From positions 322,001 through 382,000 of the forward strand of contig CAJNDS010002332.1 of the NCBI GenBank assembly GCA_905221605.1: a stretch of DNA of 60,000 nt, read 5' to 3'. A program made the translations under genes and the position numbers. Below, one piece after another: positions 1 to 15,888 of the stretch. The stretch comes from Symbiodinium natans. Its lineage: Eukaryota > Sar > Dinophyceae > Suessiales > Symbiodiniaceae. Positions within the stretch are counted from its first letter, which is position 1; every line of letters begins with the position of its first letter. Under the pieces are notes generated by a model. That model saw only the letters and a list, made by a program, of their open reading frames with translations, was not told the DNA's origin and did no database searches.

Positions 1-738
1 AAATTCGTGGAGCAACGCCTGCCACGCCAATCCACCCCCTCAAGTCCGTGGAGTACCTCCCCTGCCAGTCGAGCTAGTTAATTTAATTGTCAGTAGCAGG
101 TGGCTCGACGGCCCTGGCCATGCTGGTGCCCCAGTGGGGTTTGGCCCAGTTGTTTAAGTCTGCAAGGGTTCGATGTCCGCATGTTGTCAAGTTGTGGAGC
201 TCTTGCAATCTGAAGCCCCCTGAAGCCTCAAGCCTGCGCACGCGCGAGCCTTAAAGCCTGCAAAGCCTCTGAGCCTTCAAATCGCACCCCCTTTAGCCCC
301 ATCAACCCTAAAACTGCGAGGAAGCCACTGCGAAGGCTTGAGCCGTGAATTAACCCTAAATTCATCCAGTATTCTGACCTCAAGCTGATTGCTTCAGGAG
401 TGTCCGCATGACAGTTCGCATAAAAATGCGAGGGTCGCAGCCTTTTTTTTCCTCTGCCCTGTGTTGGAGGGCCCTGTCTTGGCAAGGTCTCTGTCTCGGC
501 ACCCCGAGGAGACGCAGGCCGTGGGGAGCTTCCCATGTCTGAAGCTCCCACCCACCCTTCCAAAAACAGAACGAAAAACACACCCAAACAAGTGTCTCTC
601 GGATGGTGTGGTAGGAAAAGTTCCAGGTCGATTTGACCCCGGCGCTGCTTTTGTGGCTGAAGTGGAGTTGTTATTTGTTGAACTCAACTCTTCTCCTCGC
701 CCGGTCTGCGCCTCGCCCATCACTCCGTGTGCCAACCC
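1..738. other. unassigned sequence, no gene recognised
   Basis: Mixed-composition DNA with no recognisable protein motif on either strand. Several overlapping frames of 60-140 codons are open, but none has recognisable domains, and they run through low-complexity stretches such as the T-run near 427-435. Confidence 0.5.
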
Positions 739-1110
739 AGAGTATTTCCAGAGAGTCCTGAGGCCAACCTGAGAGTATGCGCAGACAGTTCCTGGAGTGC
801 CCGACTCACTGGAGTACCCAAGCCCCAAACATCCGCGGAGAGTATCCCCAACAAGGTCAGCTTCAGGGTGTTCATAGAGACTCCCTCAGTCCCCTAGAGT
901 ACCCAAGCGTCAACCTCAAGTGCCCCCAACCCCAGTACCCCCCCCCACCCCAGAATGGAGTGAGAGTTCCGAACCTATCTCCTGGAGCACCCAACCCCAA
1001 GTCTCAGAGAGACCCTGGAGAGCCCAGCCTCAGAGCATCTCAGAGTGCACTGCCCAACCCCAGAGTATCCCCAATCCCCGGCGTGTCCCTTGAGTGCTGA
1101 CCCCAGAGTG
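739..1110. repeat. degenerate minisatellite (AGAGTAYCCC / CCCAACCCCAGAGT units)
   Basis: A core resembling CCCAACCCCAGAGTATCC recurs irregularly, with variants such as GGAGTACCCAAGCC, GAGAGTATCCCCAAC, AGAGTACCCAAGC and CAGAGTGCACTGCC. Spacing is roughly 20-40 bases and the copies have diverged strongly. The strand is C- and A-rich with few T. The open frame at 777-1100 runs through this repeat, so its Pro/Ser-rich translation should not be taken as a gene. Confidence 0.6.
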
Positions 1111-2167
1111 AGCTCGCAAGTTCACTGCCTGCGAGGGTGGAGAGGGGGGGGGGGAGGGAGGATGCGCAACGTACAACATTGTTGTTTGTTGCTTTGAAGA
1201 GGTCCGAGTTTGGGGCTTATGTGTTTTGAGGCCTCCTACCGCTTGAGAGACTAGGGCACCTTGATTGAGAAGGTACATCAGACCGCAGACACACTGTAGC
1301 TCTGGTTAAGCCGCGCAGGAGATGTTCCCTGCAATCGAAGCAGCAAGCAGTACTCGAATCAAGAATGCCAGTGCTCCAACTCATCAGCAATGTATAATAG
1401 GTGTGGGTCCCATGGGCTATCATGACTCTCCGTTTTTGTTTGTGAGGCCCATGGAAAGCCACAAATTTCGAGGGCTGCATTCATTCGCAGGGTCGGCCCC
1501 AGACTCTTTTGAAGAGGAGTAAAATAGTTGAGGTTTGGCCTCCAGGGGGTGTTCATCAGCCTCACCCTGGCAGAAGCTGTACGAGACCTACAACGGCATG
1601 CACTGAGCACCTGCAGGGTGGGCCGAGGGGCTAAAATCGGCAAGAAGCCTCATTGAGACGGGCTGTTGCGTAGTGAGAGCGGGTTCGAGTAGCTGAGGGG
1701 CCCGACCCGACACCGACAAATTGAGTTTCTGAAGCCGACACCACAACCCCCAAGTGTTGAGACATGTTCACACCTAGGATCTTGATAGTTGCAAGCTCAA
1801 CACCCCAAAACTACTGTGATGCCCCAGCTGCAGTCAGACTTCTGGCATTCTTTTGGGGCTAATTCTCCTAACTTCTTGGCTGACGCCTTCGGAGCACCTG
1901 CAAGATGGACGGCGAGAAGATGAACCGAAGCCACCAACTGTCCTCAAGTCCGTGCCAACAGGAGGCAAACCGTCGTGATCGTACCTGCAAGATGCTGCAA
2001 ACGCTCCGTACCAAAGTGCCAAGTGCTTAAGGGGTGCAGGCCCAAGATGCGCCGTCTCACCATCACAGCCACGGCACTGAAACAGTCGCCATGCGCGGCC
2101 TGACAGGGTTTTCTGACGCAGAAACCTCAACCGACAAGAAGGGCTAATGTGATGCACGTCAATATAG
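1111..2167. other. unassigned sequence
   Basis: Contains a G-run near 1145-1154 and no recognised gene. Short plus-strand frames around 1880-2030 look weakly protein-like but match no family I know and are closed by stops. Confidence 0.4.
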
Positions 2168-2362
2168 TTTTCCGATTGGGGGAGCCTGCCGACCACACCG
2201 TTGCCGGAGTGGCTGGTGGCAACAGCAGTTCTTCAGGATGGCGTGTAGGCAAGCCCGCAGATAGTAACGGAGATCACGTGCAGAGATGCGCTGAAAGCCG
2301 TGGCACGCCCCGAAGGCTTCATCTTCAAGTTGGAGGCTTCTGCGTCAAGCCGGCTGTCCTAG
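2168..2362 (+). pseudogene. coding-like relic with one internal TAG, family unknown
   Basis: One plus-strand frame gives 64 codons with amino-acid use typical of a folded protein (segments PEWLVATAVL and RDALKAVARPEGF). It is broken only by an in-frame TAG at 2246-2248 and begins right after an AG acceptor-like site (a TAG at 2165-2167). A short intron around the TAG is possible, since GC follows it directly. I do not recognise the family. The other strand is also open here, so codon-bias evidence is weak. This may be a decayed exon or chance. Confidence 0.25.
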
Positions 2363-3783
2363 GTTCATGGGGAGTTTGGCATCAGGGTCTGGACCCAAAT
2401 TGAAATCGAACAGCTGGGCGAATGAAGGCTGCGAGGAAGCCCAGACAGCCGGCTTCCCTAAAAGTGTCGAGATGGAGCCAAAGCCGCCTTCCATCAATGG
2501 CAACACCCCCTAGCTTGCGTGGTCCGTGGCAGCATCGCAAATCCACGCAGCTTAGCCAGTGTCTCTGGCCCGAATCATGAGCCTCCAACAAGACGCTTCA
2601 AAGCATGCTTTGGGCAAGGAAGCCATGTACATCATTTGGGATGTTCTTGGAGGTTGTCGAAGCTTCAAGCGATAGCCATCAGGGATTATTCCCTTGCAGC
2701 CCATTCATTGCAGAAGCCACACCCCATGGTCCAAACCACCCCTCCCTCCCCGCCAAGGCAGTGAGGATTTCTGACTCTTACTCGAGTACTCCTTGGAGAA
2801 TACATTGTATCAGGGCGTATCTTCTTTGACCGTTGGCTTGGTACCCTTCGTAGCGCCTACTGTTCTAGGGCTTCCCGACTAAGGGGGGGGGAGGTTCTCA
2901 ACTGAAGGGTTGTGATGCGGAAGGCGCTGCGCCGGCCATCAAATGACTAACCTGATTCCTGAAGCGCAGTGCATTGTGGGTTTAGGATTCCAGGGTTTAG
3001 GACAGTTTAGGAGGGTCTGGGGTCGATATCGCGCATGCAAACAAGATCAAACAAGGGTGTAGAGCAGTTGTCTTCTCGCGTCGGTCTGTTTTTAAGGGTT
3101 GGGGCCATGTGGGGGGCATTGGACTGGACTGAGCGTCTGATGACACCTGGCCACAGAATAGCAATGCAGGGCCATTCAAGATTCAAGGTGGGGGCCGGCT
3201 TATCTCGAGAACTTACAGCAATCCCAGAGCCTACTGTAGCTTTGCCCCATGACAGGCCATGTCGGCGAAAGTTCTCACTTTGGACAGCCCTTGCTAGCTG
3301 TCTAAGCATAGATTGGCATAGATACACAATTCGAGACTCTCTGGCATAGGCTCCCTCGGTGTGGGCGGGACAAGAGTTTTGAGATTCAGTGACGCAGCCC
3401 AGCAAGCACAAATATGCACGGACTTTTGAAAGGCAAGATCATGTACTCTGGCACGAGACGTGAAGGGTTTACAGCCTAACTAACGTTTAGGGTGTTGCGG
3501 CTGTTTAGACATATCTTTTTTTGTGGTTAAATCTTGCTATTAAGAGGCTTGCCACCTAAGGTCTGAAGTGCTTGCTGCTTAAAGGTTTCAAATTTCAGGC
3601 TGTAGGCTTTTGAGTTTACCGAGAGCTTGCTGTTCAAGCCCGGTTTGAGATTGAGGGTTCACGGTCTCGATTTGGGGTTTACCTCGGTTGTGGGCTTCGA
3701 GCGTTGCAGTTCAATTTAGGGTGTGACCCTTGCTGTTAGCATCTAGAATTGTCTTCCCAAGTCTTCACCTAACTTTCCCCCTC
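2363..3783. other. unassigned sequence with scattered TTTAGG-like motifs
   Basis: No gene recognised. Short telomere-like words (GGGTTTAGGA and variants) recur near 2980-3005 and 3480-3715, as in much of this window. Confidence 0.4.
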
Positions 3784-3992
3784 GCGCACGCACACGCGCG
3801 CGTGCAGAGAGAGAGAGAGGGAGAGAATGAGAGGGAGAATGAAAGAGAGACGCACAGAGTCCTTGCGGAAAAAGAGTTCCGGCGAGGAGCAGGACCGGGG
3901 CGTGCCTTGGCACGGGGTGATTCCCCTACCTCCAATAGAGGAAGAGAAAGAAAGAAAAAATGAACGAAACAAAGAAAGAAAGAAAGAAGGAG
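3784..3992. repeat. CA/CG stretch followed by GA-rich purine tract
   Basis: A short alternating CA/CG run (about 3784-3804) passes into (GA)n and then GAAA-type purine repeats, ending with AAAGAAAGAAAGAAAG near 3969-3988. The frames that read across it (Arg/Glu/Lys-rich on plus, Ser/Leu-rich on minus) are products of the repeat. Confidence 0.8.
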
Positions 3993-6900
3993 ACTGTAAA
4001 CATATGCGAATGTGCAAACCTGAAGCTACAGTACAGCTTGTCAGGTCAAAACCGTGGATATCGTTAGGGCAAAATCGCTTTGACTTAAGGCTAATGATGT
4101 GCGGCAGCTTCTTGTTGTTATGCCCCGCCTCGCTGGGGAAGCATGCACGACCAGAACCTGTGGGTTCGTTGCGCGAAGCACGAGACAAGCAATCAGGTTC
4201 CAGTCTGTTCGGTTTTTGCCGGTGCAACCAAACGTTTGAAACTCCACTAGTTACCCTTCAAACCTGAACTTGAAGCCTTTCCCAGAACATCAGCTTGGTG
4301 CGTCGGGCAGCAACCCCGCTGGAGCCGGGAGCTTCCCCAAGGGGATCCATGCCGGCCTGGACGGTCGAATTCCTCTTTCCAAGATTGGACTGCAGCGAAA
4401 AGACTCCCTAATGGCACGAATGGCACGAATGGCACCCTTCTGGAATCTTCGGATTTGAGGTGTTCGTCTTTGGAGAGCCTCTTCTTGTAAGTACCGGCTG
4501 GGGCACAGGGCCTCTGATAGCACATGCCCTGCCACAGACGCGTGACGTGTGCTCTTCCGAGTTCTGCTCGCAGATCGGGCTTCAAGTTGAGGGATCAGCT
4601 TCAGAAAGTCGGGATCGAGGGTGTCCCCCGGACCGGGTGGCGGGCAAACATGTGATCACGCATGCCCTAAGGCCCTAAGATTGGCTAGTAGCATCACAGG
4701 CTTTTGGGGAAGATGGCAGGCCTCACCAAAGGGAACCACATCAGCAGGGCGCCAGACTACTCGCATAGCTCCAGAGCCCAAACAGCTTCTCTCTCCAGCC
4801 AACTCAGACCCTAGGAGCTCAGTCCGGTTTCAATCATAAGCGATGCAGGATGTGCAAGGTTCACCCTGTAATCCTTGACACAAAATAGAAGTTACTACGC
4901 GTCTGGCAAACCTAGGATTTGTCGGTCATGCCGCCCATGGTTAGGATGCGGCGCATGGGGTGCAAGCAAAATATGGCTTCGTTGGGGCCGAATGTTGCTA
5001 GGAACGCTTGTGTTCAGGGACTATGACCATCGAGAACGCCATTGTCTCGGACTGCGACGCACCACCAGTTGTTAGCGACGATGCTTGCCCAAAGAGCCTT
5101 GCGCGAAGTTTGGAATGCAGGCTGGCATGGTTGCTTTTTTCGTTTGCACTGTCCGCGCCTTGGTGAAGCAAAATGCGCTCCGGCCTTTGAAGGGAACCTT
5201 AGCGCCCTCTTTCTCAAAACCTTTCGGGCCTTCGAAGCCGCACCACCCCACCTCCCTCGAAGCCCTGCATAGATCTACCGTGATCTACCTCTCTCCTCAT
5301 CTTGGAAGCCTCCAACGCCAAGTATTGCGGGCGAAGTTGCCCCAAACCCTTTCAACAAAGAGTTCAAGACGCATTCCGTGGCCAAAACCCTCGGGAGCAA
5401 AAGGGCCGAGGGCTTAGGGTTCAAGGCTTATGGGGCTTCGGAGGGCTTCGTTTGGATGATGTGGGGACGTCCTTTTGCCGAAGCCACCTCTGAGAGGGAT
5501 CTCCATTGCCATTCCCCGAAAGCAAGGCCCTCAAGCATGCGTCCTTTTGCTGAGCATCGATGCGATAAGCAGACTCTTTAAACCTAACACCTAACAGCCC
5601 ATGAGTCAGCCCAACTGGCCCATAGCCAAGAATCGCACGAGCTGCAGTACTTGACCTCTGCCATGCTGTCACGCGATGATTGCTGGCATGTGGCTGTTTA
5701 GCACGGGCCTGAGTTAGGCCTCAATTTGTCGACAAGATGAAGAAAGTGTGCGAAAGGTGCACTCTGCTGCGAACAGACAAACAATGATTGACAAACAGTG
5801 ATCCATGTCATATCATCATCAGGAGGAAGAGGTGGAAGCGAACACTGAGTTCCAAACATTGGCCATGAATCGTGATTACTGGAGACGCGATACCAAGTCC
5901 ACCAAACTTCTGAAGTTTCTGCAAAAATGCAGAGTCGCAGAGCAGGTTCCGGGCCATTCAGCAGTTCTTTGGCACGAACCACATCTGCCCGTAAACCAGG
6001 ATTGGTAGAGCCGTGCAGCGGTCCTGTTGGGATCTGTTCACGGCCTCACAGTCATGGCAACTCTACGAAGCGCGCAGTGTTTATATCTTCTTCTGCTCAT
6101 CAACCGCGCAAGTTATTTCGCATCACCATGATGTCCCAGCTGAGTCACAAGGTGACACTCTTCACATGCTAATTAATGTCGTGCCAAGATGAACATGGTG
6201 CCTTTCTCTAAAGTCTAAGATCGCTCTTCCAAGCCGTCCTGACAAGACGACGAACCGGGTTACAAGGGAACGAGACCGTGCAAATCTTATTACTGTCCAG
6301 GGTAGAAGTCATCGCGCTTTCTTCTGGATCAGCGTAGTCGTTTGAGAATAGAAGTCGTAACATCGGGCAGATCATCATGGGGAAGCTGTGTGTGACAACA
6401 GTGCACAATCCAAACGGAGCACATCATACCAGTATATCTTAGTGCATTTACAAGTAGGGCAGGGCCAGGAATGTTGGGACCGTTGGGAGAAAAGCAGTTC
6501 AATGTGGTGAGGCTCGATCGTTATGACATGCACGCACGTGCACACGATGGCTTAACATCGACCGTGTGCCCACGAAACATCCGAAAACGCTGACCTTAGG
6601 CCGCAAAACATATTCGGGGCACCTGAGCAAGGCCCAAAAGGGACCCAGAAGAATCAATGTCAAGCAGGTGCGACCTCAAAGGTCCCCAGCACCCAAAGCT
6701 GAGGTGGCTGGGACCAAGCTACACCCTGCAAGCAGGGCCCTTTGGAAAGGGGTGGAAAAATTTCTCGGTGCTTGAGGAACTCGACCTCTGAAAAAGGTTT
6801 CCAAGGGCTTCAATGATATCTAAGAATCTCAGCAGATAGCTTCTATTATAGCCATTTTGATGGAGTCCGCAAGGGCCATTTGCGGCGGGGAACGAGTGTC

Positions 6901-7812
6901 TTCAGGGAGGTATAGAAGTAGCTCTGTAGGGTATAGGATTTAGAGTCCTTATAGGCTTTCCTGGCATTGCCCTCAGTCCCTGGTTCAAAAGGGTCCTTGC
7001 TGCACACTTCTTTGTCAGAAAGAAGCCGCAATGCACAAAGCGAACTCTGCGGCCAAAGAAGATGCCCCTTGTGAGCCTTAAGGGGGGCTTTCTCCCAGGC
7101 CTCTTGCCCTTCCGAATCCAGGCCCTGCGCCGTTGTAAATCCATCCGCGGACACCATAAGAGCCTGGCCCCCGAGAATGCACAAGAGGTTGCGTGGAGAC
7201 TGCGGGAAGTTTCAGGCATCAGGGTCTACAGCTTTAAACGCTGCCCATCTCACGAGCTTGATGACGCATTTGCTGGCTCAGCATACTGTCGCTTCACCCC
7301 CAAAGCTCCTCCGAGGCATCCATCCCCCATCCTGCCGAACTCGCCGAGGTCGACGCGTCCACCCTGCGAAAGAATGCAGAGGCAACCCACGTACGACCTG
7401 ACTGAACAGTCCGGGGTTGCGATTCTCTTACCAGGGAGCCTTGGCAGGGAAAGGGGTGTGGCCGGCTCGGTGGCCAGGACGCACAGTCCCCCTTGACGGC
7501 GGCGGTCCCGGAGGCCAGACCTGAAAGCTGGCTAACGGAGCCTGACGCCCCTGAACTCGAAACCGTATTTAATACGTATGCTGCCATCGTGGCTTCGGGG
7601 GAGTCGGCCCAGTACAACGTTGCTGGTGCTGAGGCTGCTAAGGTTGAATTGGGGATGGGGCTGCCAGAGACCGAAAGCTACATGTCTGCTGCTTGTGCCA
7701 AATTGCGTGTCTATGCCGGCCTTGTTCAAAATGCCACACCAGGTGTGGGCCACACGATTTCCTCACGACTTCGATCCGCATCTTGGACCTTTGGTGCTTG
7801 GAATGTTGCGTG
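3993..7812. other. unassigned sequence
   Basis: No recognised gene. Holds a small tandem repeat at 4411-4436. A plus-strand frame at 7493-7800 has protein-like composition (about 100 residues, Ala/Glu-rich) but no motif I know, and it runs into the microsatellite at 7813, so I do not call it. Confidence 0.4.
4411..4436. repeat. three tandem copies of ATGGCACGA
   Basis: ATGGCACGA occurs at 4411, 4420 and 4429; the third copy is incomplete. Overlapping frames read it as Met-Ala-Arg repeats. Confidence 0.85.
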
Positions 7813-7873
7813 TGTATATATATATATATCTATCTGTGTGAGTGAGTGAGTGAGTGAGTGAGTGAGTGAGTGA

Positions 7874-7926
<53 letters not shown>

Positions 7927-7928
7927 GT
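7813..7928. repeat. compound microsatellite (TA)n-(GTGA)n-(GT)n
   Basis: TA dinucleotides, then about ten GTGA/TGAG tetramers, then about twenty GT dinucleotides, ending in GGGTGGGTGG. The Thr-His-rich minus-strand frames over it are repeat artefacts. Confidence 0.95.
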
Positions 7929-10900
7929 TTTTGGGTTTGTGAGATTCTTCTGACGAGCGCAGGCGGCTTTTTGACAGCACTGCCATAGGTCTTTCGAGCA
8001 CATGCTTCCGCACAGTCGGCTCCCACCACAGCCCCTGACTATCTCTGAGGCGCAATGCGCATCATGTCGACCTCAACCGGACCCAAGAGCTACATCCGCA
8101 TCCCAAGAGGCCGGGAATTGGGGGGAGCTTTCTGCCTCGGCTTTGCGGACTGGGTTCTGTGCAAAATCGTCCTGCAATGCAAGTCAAAAACCCAATCCGA
8201 GCCGTCAGCTCCTGGCACGAGACTGCCGAAGGGGTCAAGGAGCTGGCAAAAGCCGATGGAGTTCCCATGAGTTTTTAATGGCTCTTCGATATGGTTCGAT
8301 GTAGTTCGGAGCATCACAACCCACAAGCCCTACAAGTACCCGAATCATGCCCAAACCCTCAACTGCTTCGACCCTCAAACCGAAACCGACAATGCAATGC
8401 TGTGACCCTGATCAGGCAAGAGAAAATTCCGACGCCTCTGGCCAGCCAAGCGAAGGAACATCGCGTTCAGCCAGGATTGCAGACCTGGACGCGCTTGAGG
8501 TAAAAATATTAGCTGCACGCCCATCATGCTGAACGGTGGGCAGAAAACTGCCTGTAGACCATGTGTGCAAGAGTTCAACAAAGCCCGAAAGCCGGTGCTC
8601 TGCAGTGAAGAATGACCTGGAAGGGCTCCCACTCCTGAATATCAGCCTCCACGCCCTGGGGCCCGAAAGCCCAGCCAGGTCAATGCATGAGAGCTCCGAG
8701 ACCGAGGAGGAAGTGCCCGGATCGGAGGCTTTGAGTGCCGCGGCTTGGAAAAGTGTCGGGTTTCGCGTGGCAGGGGGTAGCAGTAAAATGCTCTGGACTT
8801 TGAGGCCTGTGCCAGCATAAAGAAAGATGTGACAGAGTTTCAGAGGTTGCTTCCCGAAGCCGCCCAGGTCCTGACAACAAGGGCTGCGGCGTGGCTCAAC
8901 GCCGGCTAAAGGGGCCTGGGGCTCGTGTTTGTGGGGCCTGGATGTCGGTTTCTTTTGGGTTTTTTGAGCCTAAGTGCAGGTGGTCTGCTGGGTGGCAACA
9001 AAAGGGCATGAACTAAGCCCAAATCCTGAAAACCCCAACTGCAACCCTCAACACTCACAACCCGAAAAGCAGTGCCCAATCCCAACTATTTTGCACAGCG
9101 CAGGTTGAAAGGCCAAGCGGAGAAGACCATGACAACCGCCACGAACCTGGTAAGTGGTGCTACGAGTTTGAGGTTTAGCTAGCCATCGGGACAGTGCTGC
9201 CTACACACGGGACGAAGTGCGCCGGACCGGAGGAGGAGAAAAAGAGAAGAATAAGAAGCAGAAGAAGAAGAAGGAAGAGAAGGAGAAGAAGGAGGAGAGA
9301 GTGTTCGCCGACAGTGCTGGGGGGAACACTTCAGCACATAGCTGTCCCGAGCCATGTCGTGAAGATCGTGGATCCTTTAGCATCCTTGCCCCAATGCCTA
9401 GGCCCTGGGATGGCTTGGGCATGGGCCTTACGGTCGCCGTTGAGCGACGGCTCAGGGAGCTTAGGGTTTGCGGCGGTTTCCGGACACGGTTTACGGAGAT
9501 TGCCTTGCGGCGACCCGGTGGCTTGTTGCTTGCACCCTCTGTCCTTACCAATTACGCTGCGGGAATCATTGAGGTCTAACTCGAGCCCAATCGGCAAGAA
9601 CCAGTATGAAAGCCACACAAAGAGCCCAGCTTTTAAACCACGCGCCCCGTGGTAAGGCTCTCGGAGCTGGCTTTGGAATATCCCTACGAGGTCTGGGCCA
9701 GCTTGTTTTTTGAGAGAGCTCCCAGCCGACTAGGGCTCCTTGGGGGGGGCTTTCTAGAGGGTGCAAACCAAAAAAAAACATGCAAACTCGGGAGATGACT
9801 TGTGGCTTTGTTGCCGGGCTCTGGGCGGTTTGCGGCAAATGAGGGGGGTTTGCGGCAAAAAGAAGCTTGAAGATGCTTGGGGGTGGTTCAGTGGTTCAGC
9901 GGCTTGACCGCCCCGAAGGCTTGTTAGATCATCGTGTCACATGAACTTCCGGTGCGATCAAAGTAGCGACTCAAAGTTGTGGGCCATCCATGTTACAAGG
10001 TAGACAAGGGGGGGACAACTTGCAGCTTAATGCTTGGTATGGTCGAGCTTAATGGGCTTTTTGGCTTACGAACGAATTTCAACAGGATGCCCGGGCTTTG
10101 CAAAGGCGCAGTAGTGGCTTCACAGAAGAACGTTGGGCACACTGCGAGACTTGGGAGGATCTGGCCATTGCAACGAATGGCTTCAGCAAGGACTGCTCTC
10201 AGTTTCGCCAGACACTTGCGCTCACTGTGGGATTCAGGACTGGGCTCCAGGCATAGCCAGCTCGAACAATCGCCTCCTAATTTGCCCCGATGCTGGAATC
10301 GTGAAGCAATCCAGGAAGGAGCCAGGCCCAGGCCTGTCGTCCCATCAACCCTGGAACACCAAGAAGGTATCCGGAACACCCCCCCCCTCCCCCCCAAAAA
10401 CCTTAACCCCTTCTATCTCAGAAGAAGGAATGAAAGTGCGTGGAGGGCGAGCGGTACTGAGCGTAGGAACTGTTGTGAGCATGTGGGAGGCGATATGTGG
10501 GAGGGACAGGTAGGGAATGAGTGTCACCATGTTAATGCCAGCCGAGCGCCATGATTCTCTCACCCCCAGGTGTGTATGTGCATTGGTAAGTGGATTGTTC
10601 CTGGCTTCTTGGATGGGGGCAGGGATTCAGGGCCGTACCATGGAGTCTGAAAGGAGACACACAGGAGTACGTGACCTACCAACCGATGCCTTGCCGGCCT
10701 TGTGCGAGTGTGAGAGTCGAAACCACGACATACAGGGTGGGCTTGGAGGAGCATCGGCTGGGAGCTGGAGGCGTTGGAGCAGCGAGCACCTCAGAGTGGG
10801 CAGACGAGACCGAGGGCCCCGGGTGGGATGTTTTGAGGACAGAAAGCTCGGGCTGGGGACCCTGCCAAAAATCGCGGGGGCAAGGTGGAATTCGTAAGGC

Positions 10901-12751
10901 CCTTGATACAAGTAAGCACCCTAATCCGGCCAAAGAATAGGCACGGTGCCCGAAGACTTAAGCATAAACAAGCTATCTACAAGCTGAGGTCTTTCAAGGA
11001 AAGCTCCGGGGCGTCACGGAGGCTTGGTTTGCCGGGAGGGGCGCATGTCATTCCGGAAATGTGCATCCATGGTCATGACAGGATATGCCTTGTAAAATTC
11101 TTGAAAGCTGCTTATGGATTTTCTCATGAATTCTCGAGATTGAGGGCTTTGGCTTTTGACATCCCCAGTAAAGACAGGTTTCCCTCGAAAATGAGAGTTT
11201 TTTCCTGAAGCCTAGAGGAAAAGCATGCTTTACTCTCGAAACAAAAGAAATATTAGGTTTTGCAAGCAAAATGTATACGAGGACTACAGGTTGTCTGTTT
11301 CTCGGCAACCAACGAAAAGGGCAAACAAAAAGGGGCCCGCCATTTCTTTGGTTGTGCGAACTTGGAAACATGCATCAACGAACGAAGCCTGGAGAGGTCG
11401 ACTGTTCGCTTGCTTTCACGAAAACGGTCGTTCCAAGGTCATGCAAGTCGTGCTAAGCGACTGCAGCCTTGCAGCCTTGTGTCGCATCTGATGCCAGACC
11501 AGCCCCCACGTGTGCGAAAGCCAAGCGCTTGCAGAGCTCCGCGCCCGTCGATCCCCACAGAAGACGGCCAAAGGATGCCGTGCACCCCGCTGTAGGACAC
11601 AGGGCAGGAAACACGGCAGACTGGATGCAGCTACCCAGGCTGCCAGTTGTATCGAGTCGGTGAAATACGCGAATCAATACTGGCAAGTACAAATTGAGCA
11701 GCGCCAATCTTGTGCAGGTGTCGCTTGCAGGTACCATGCCGATAGGACAAGCCGACTGCTTGGAGATCCGAATCCGAATGTGGAGCAGGTTTGAGTGTTA
11801 CATCCATCTGAAGCATCGCGGGCCCAGGCCCGCAACTGACAGTCGCGCCGCATGCAACTCTTGATTGCAAAAACGATTCTCTGCACACGGCACCAGAGAA
11901 CAAGCACGAAAGCTGCGCACGCATGCATCATAGACAGGGTCTTGTTTCATACCAGTGTAGAGCTGCAGCGTGCGTGCGGCGGGACGTGACGCCAGGTTGA
12001 CAGAAAGGGATGGTGTAGGGTCTCGAGCCGAGGTTTGTCGAGACGTCTTATCAAGCCGAACCTCCTTGACACCTTACCTTTCCTTGACCTGGAGGTACCA
12101 TTCGCTGAGTTTTGAGTATGCTGGGTTGAACCTTGCTGCAGGTTGCCATCAAGGTCCTTGCTGACATGGGAGGCGGGCATTGCGGGGAGGTGGTTGCCCG
12201 ATCCCCCTTTATAGTACCAGGAGCACGCATCATAACAAAGCGACGGGTCCAGTTTCAGGTCTAGGCCGCATGACCCAACGCTCTATGAGATGTGAATCGC
12301 GACGTGGCCTGTTTGCCTTCTACCAGCTTTGGGAAGCATGAAGACAGCACGGCTCTGTGCTCAGGGCGGTGGCCCAAGTTAAAACTACACTGACAGGAGA
12401 AACCCGCGCAACATCTTAATGTACATCTGGACACCAAAAGGTGGTGCAGAGCTGCACGGGGTTTGTTATTTCCCCATGTGCTCCTTACAGACCCGCACAA
12501 TGGTTTGCGAGAACAGTTTGCAGAAGGCATTTTCCAAAGATCCTTCACACACTCAAAGATCTAACTGCTGGCTGAACCCAAGTTCGTTCACGATGCCTTT
12601 GAGATTCCTTTCCAGCCTCACATCAGCGCAGTTGACTTCCTACAGCTGGGCCGATGGCATCTGAAGCAAAGCCCCGGACGCCAGGAGTTGAGGGCTTCGA
12701 AGATGAGGCCCCGCTGTGATTCGTCAAACCTTAGAACGAGGTGGCTGATAC
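7929..12751. other. unassigned sequence
   Basis: No protein family recognised. A GAA/GGA purine tract lies at 9228-9303. Weak coding-like stretches exist (for example 8536-8820, plus) but carry no recognisable domain. The 191-codon plus frame at 9979-10554 is overlapped by open frames on both strands and crosses a C-run at about 10379-10397, so it is probably chance. Confidence 0.4.
9228..9303. repeat. GAA/GGA purine tract
   Basis: Almost only A and G on the plus strand, with GAAGAAGAAGG-type triplets. Lys/Glu/Arg-rich plus-strand frames and Phe/Ser-rich minus-strand frames here are composition artefacts. Confidence 0.9.
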
Positions 12752-12838
12752 GGGCAGTTTCCAAAATAGGGGGTACCCCTTTATACACATAGTAGAATCC
12801 CCTTAAAGGGACCCTCTAACCCTATTTCCGGAAACCCC
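12752..12838. mobile_element. small foldback element C (MITE-like)
   Basis: The left end GTTTCCAAAATAGGGG (12757-12772) is the near inverse of the right end CCCTATTTCCGGAAAC (12820-12835). The interior contains GTACCCCTTTATAC and TAGAATCCCCTTA. It has no coding capacity. The terminal motif (Y)CCAAAATAGGGG is shared with the element at 23848-23912. Known MITEs are non-autonomous DNA transposons of this size and build; assignment to that class is inference. Confidence 0.55.
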
Positions 12839-15671
<2,833 letters not shown>

Positions 15672-15888
15672 AAGTATGCTTTGGACTACATGTGCATTTT
15701 TTATTTCGTGCTTCTTCGCAGCCGAGCAAAAAGCAAACAAACCGGCAACCAACACCAACTCGAGAAGACTAGTTATCGGATCCGGAGAACTAGGGTCTGG
15801 ACGCGTCGGGTTCGTGTTTTGCTTCGCGTTATGCAGTTTTTAGACTGAATGCATACTGTGCTCAAAACCAAGGAAGCCAAACGTGCGT

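Noticed and set aside
6847-6868. Possible spliced-leader relic: TAGCCATTTTG at about 6850-6860
   Set aside because: Only 11 bases match the dinoflagellate spliced leader as I remember it, and the following GGCTCAAG is absent; a match of this length is not convincing in 60 kb.
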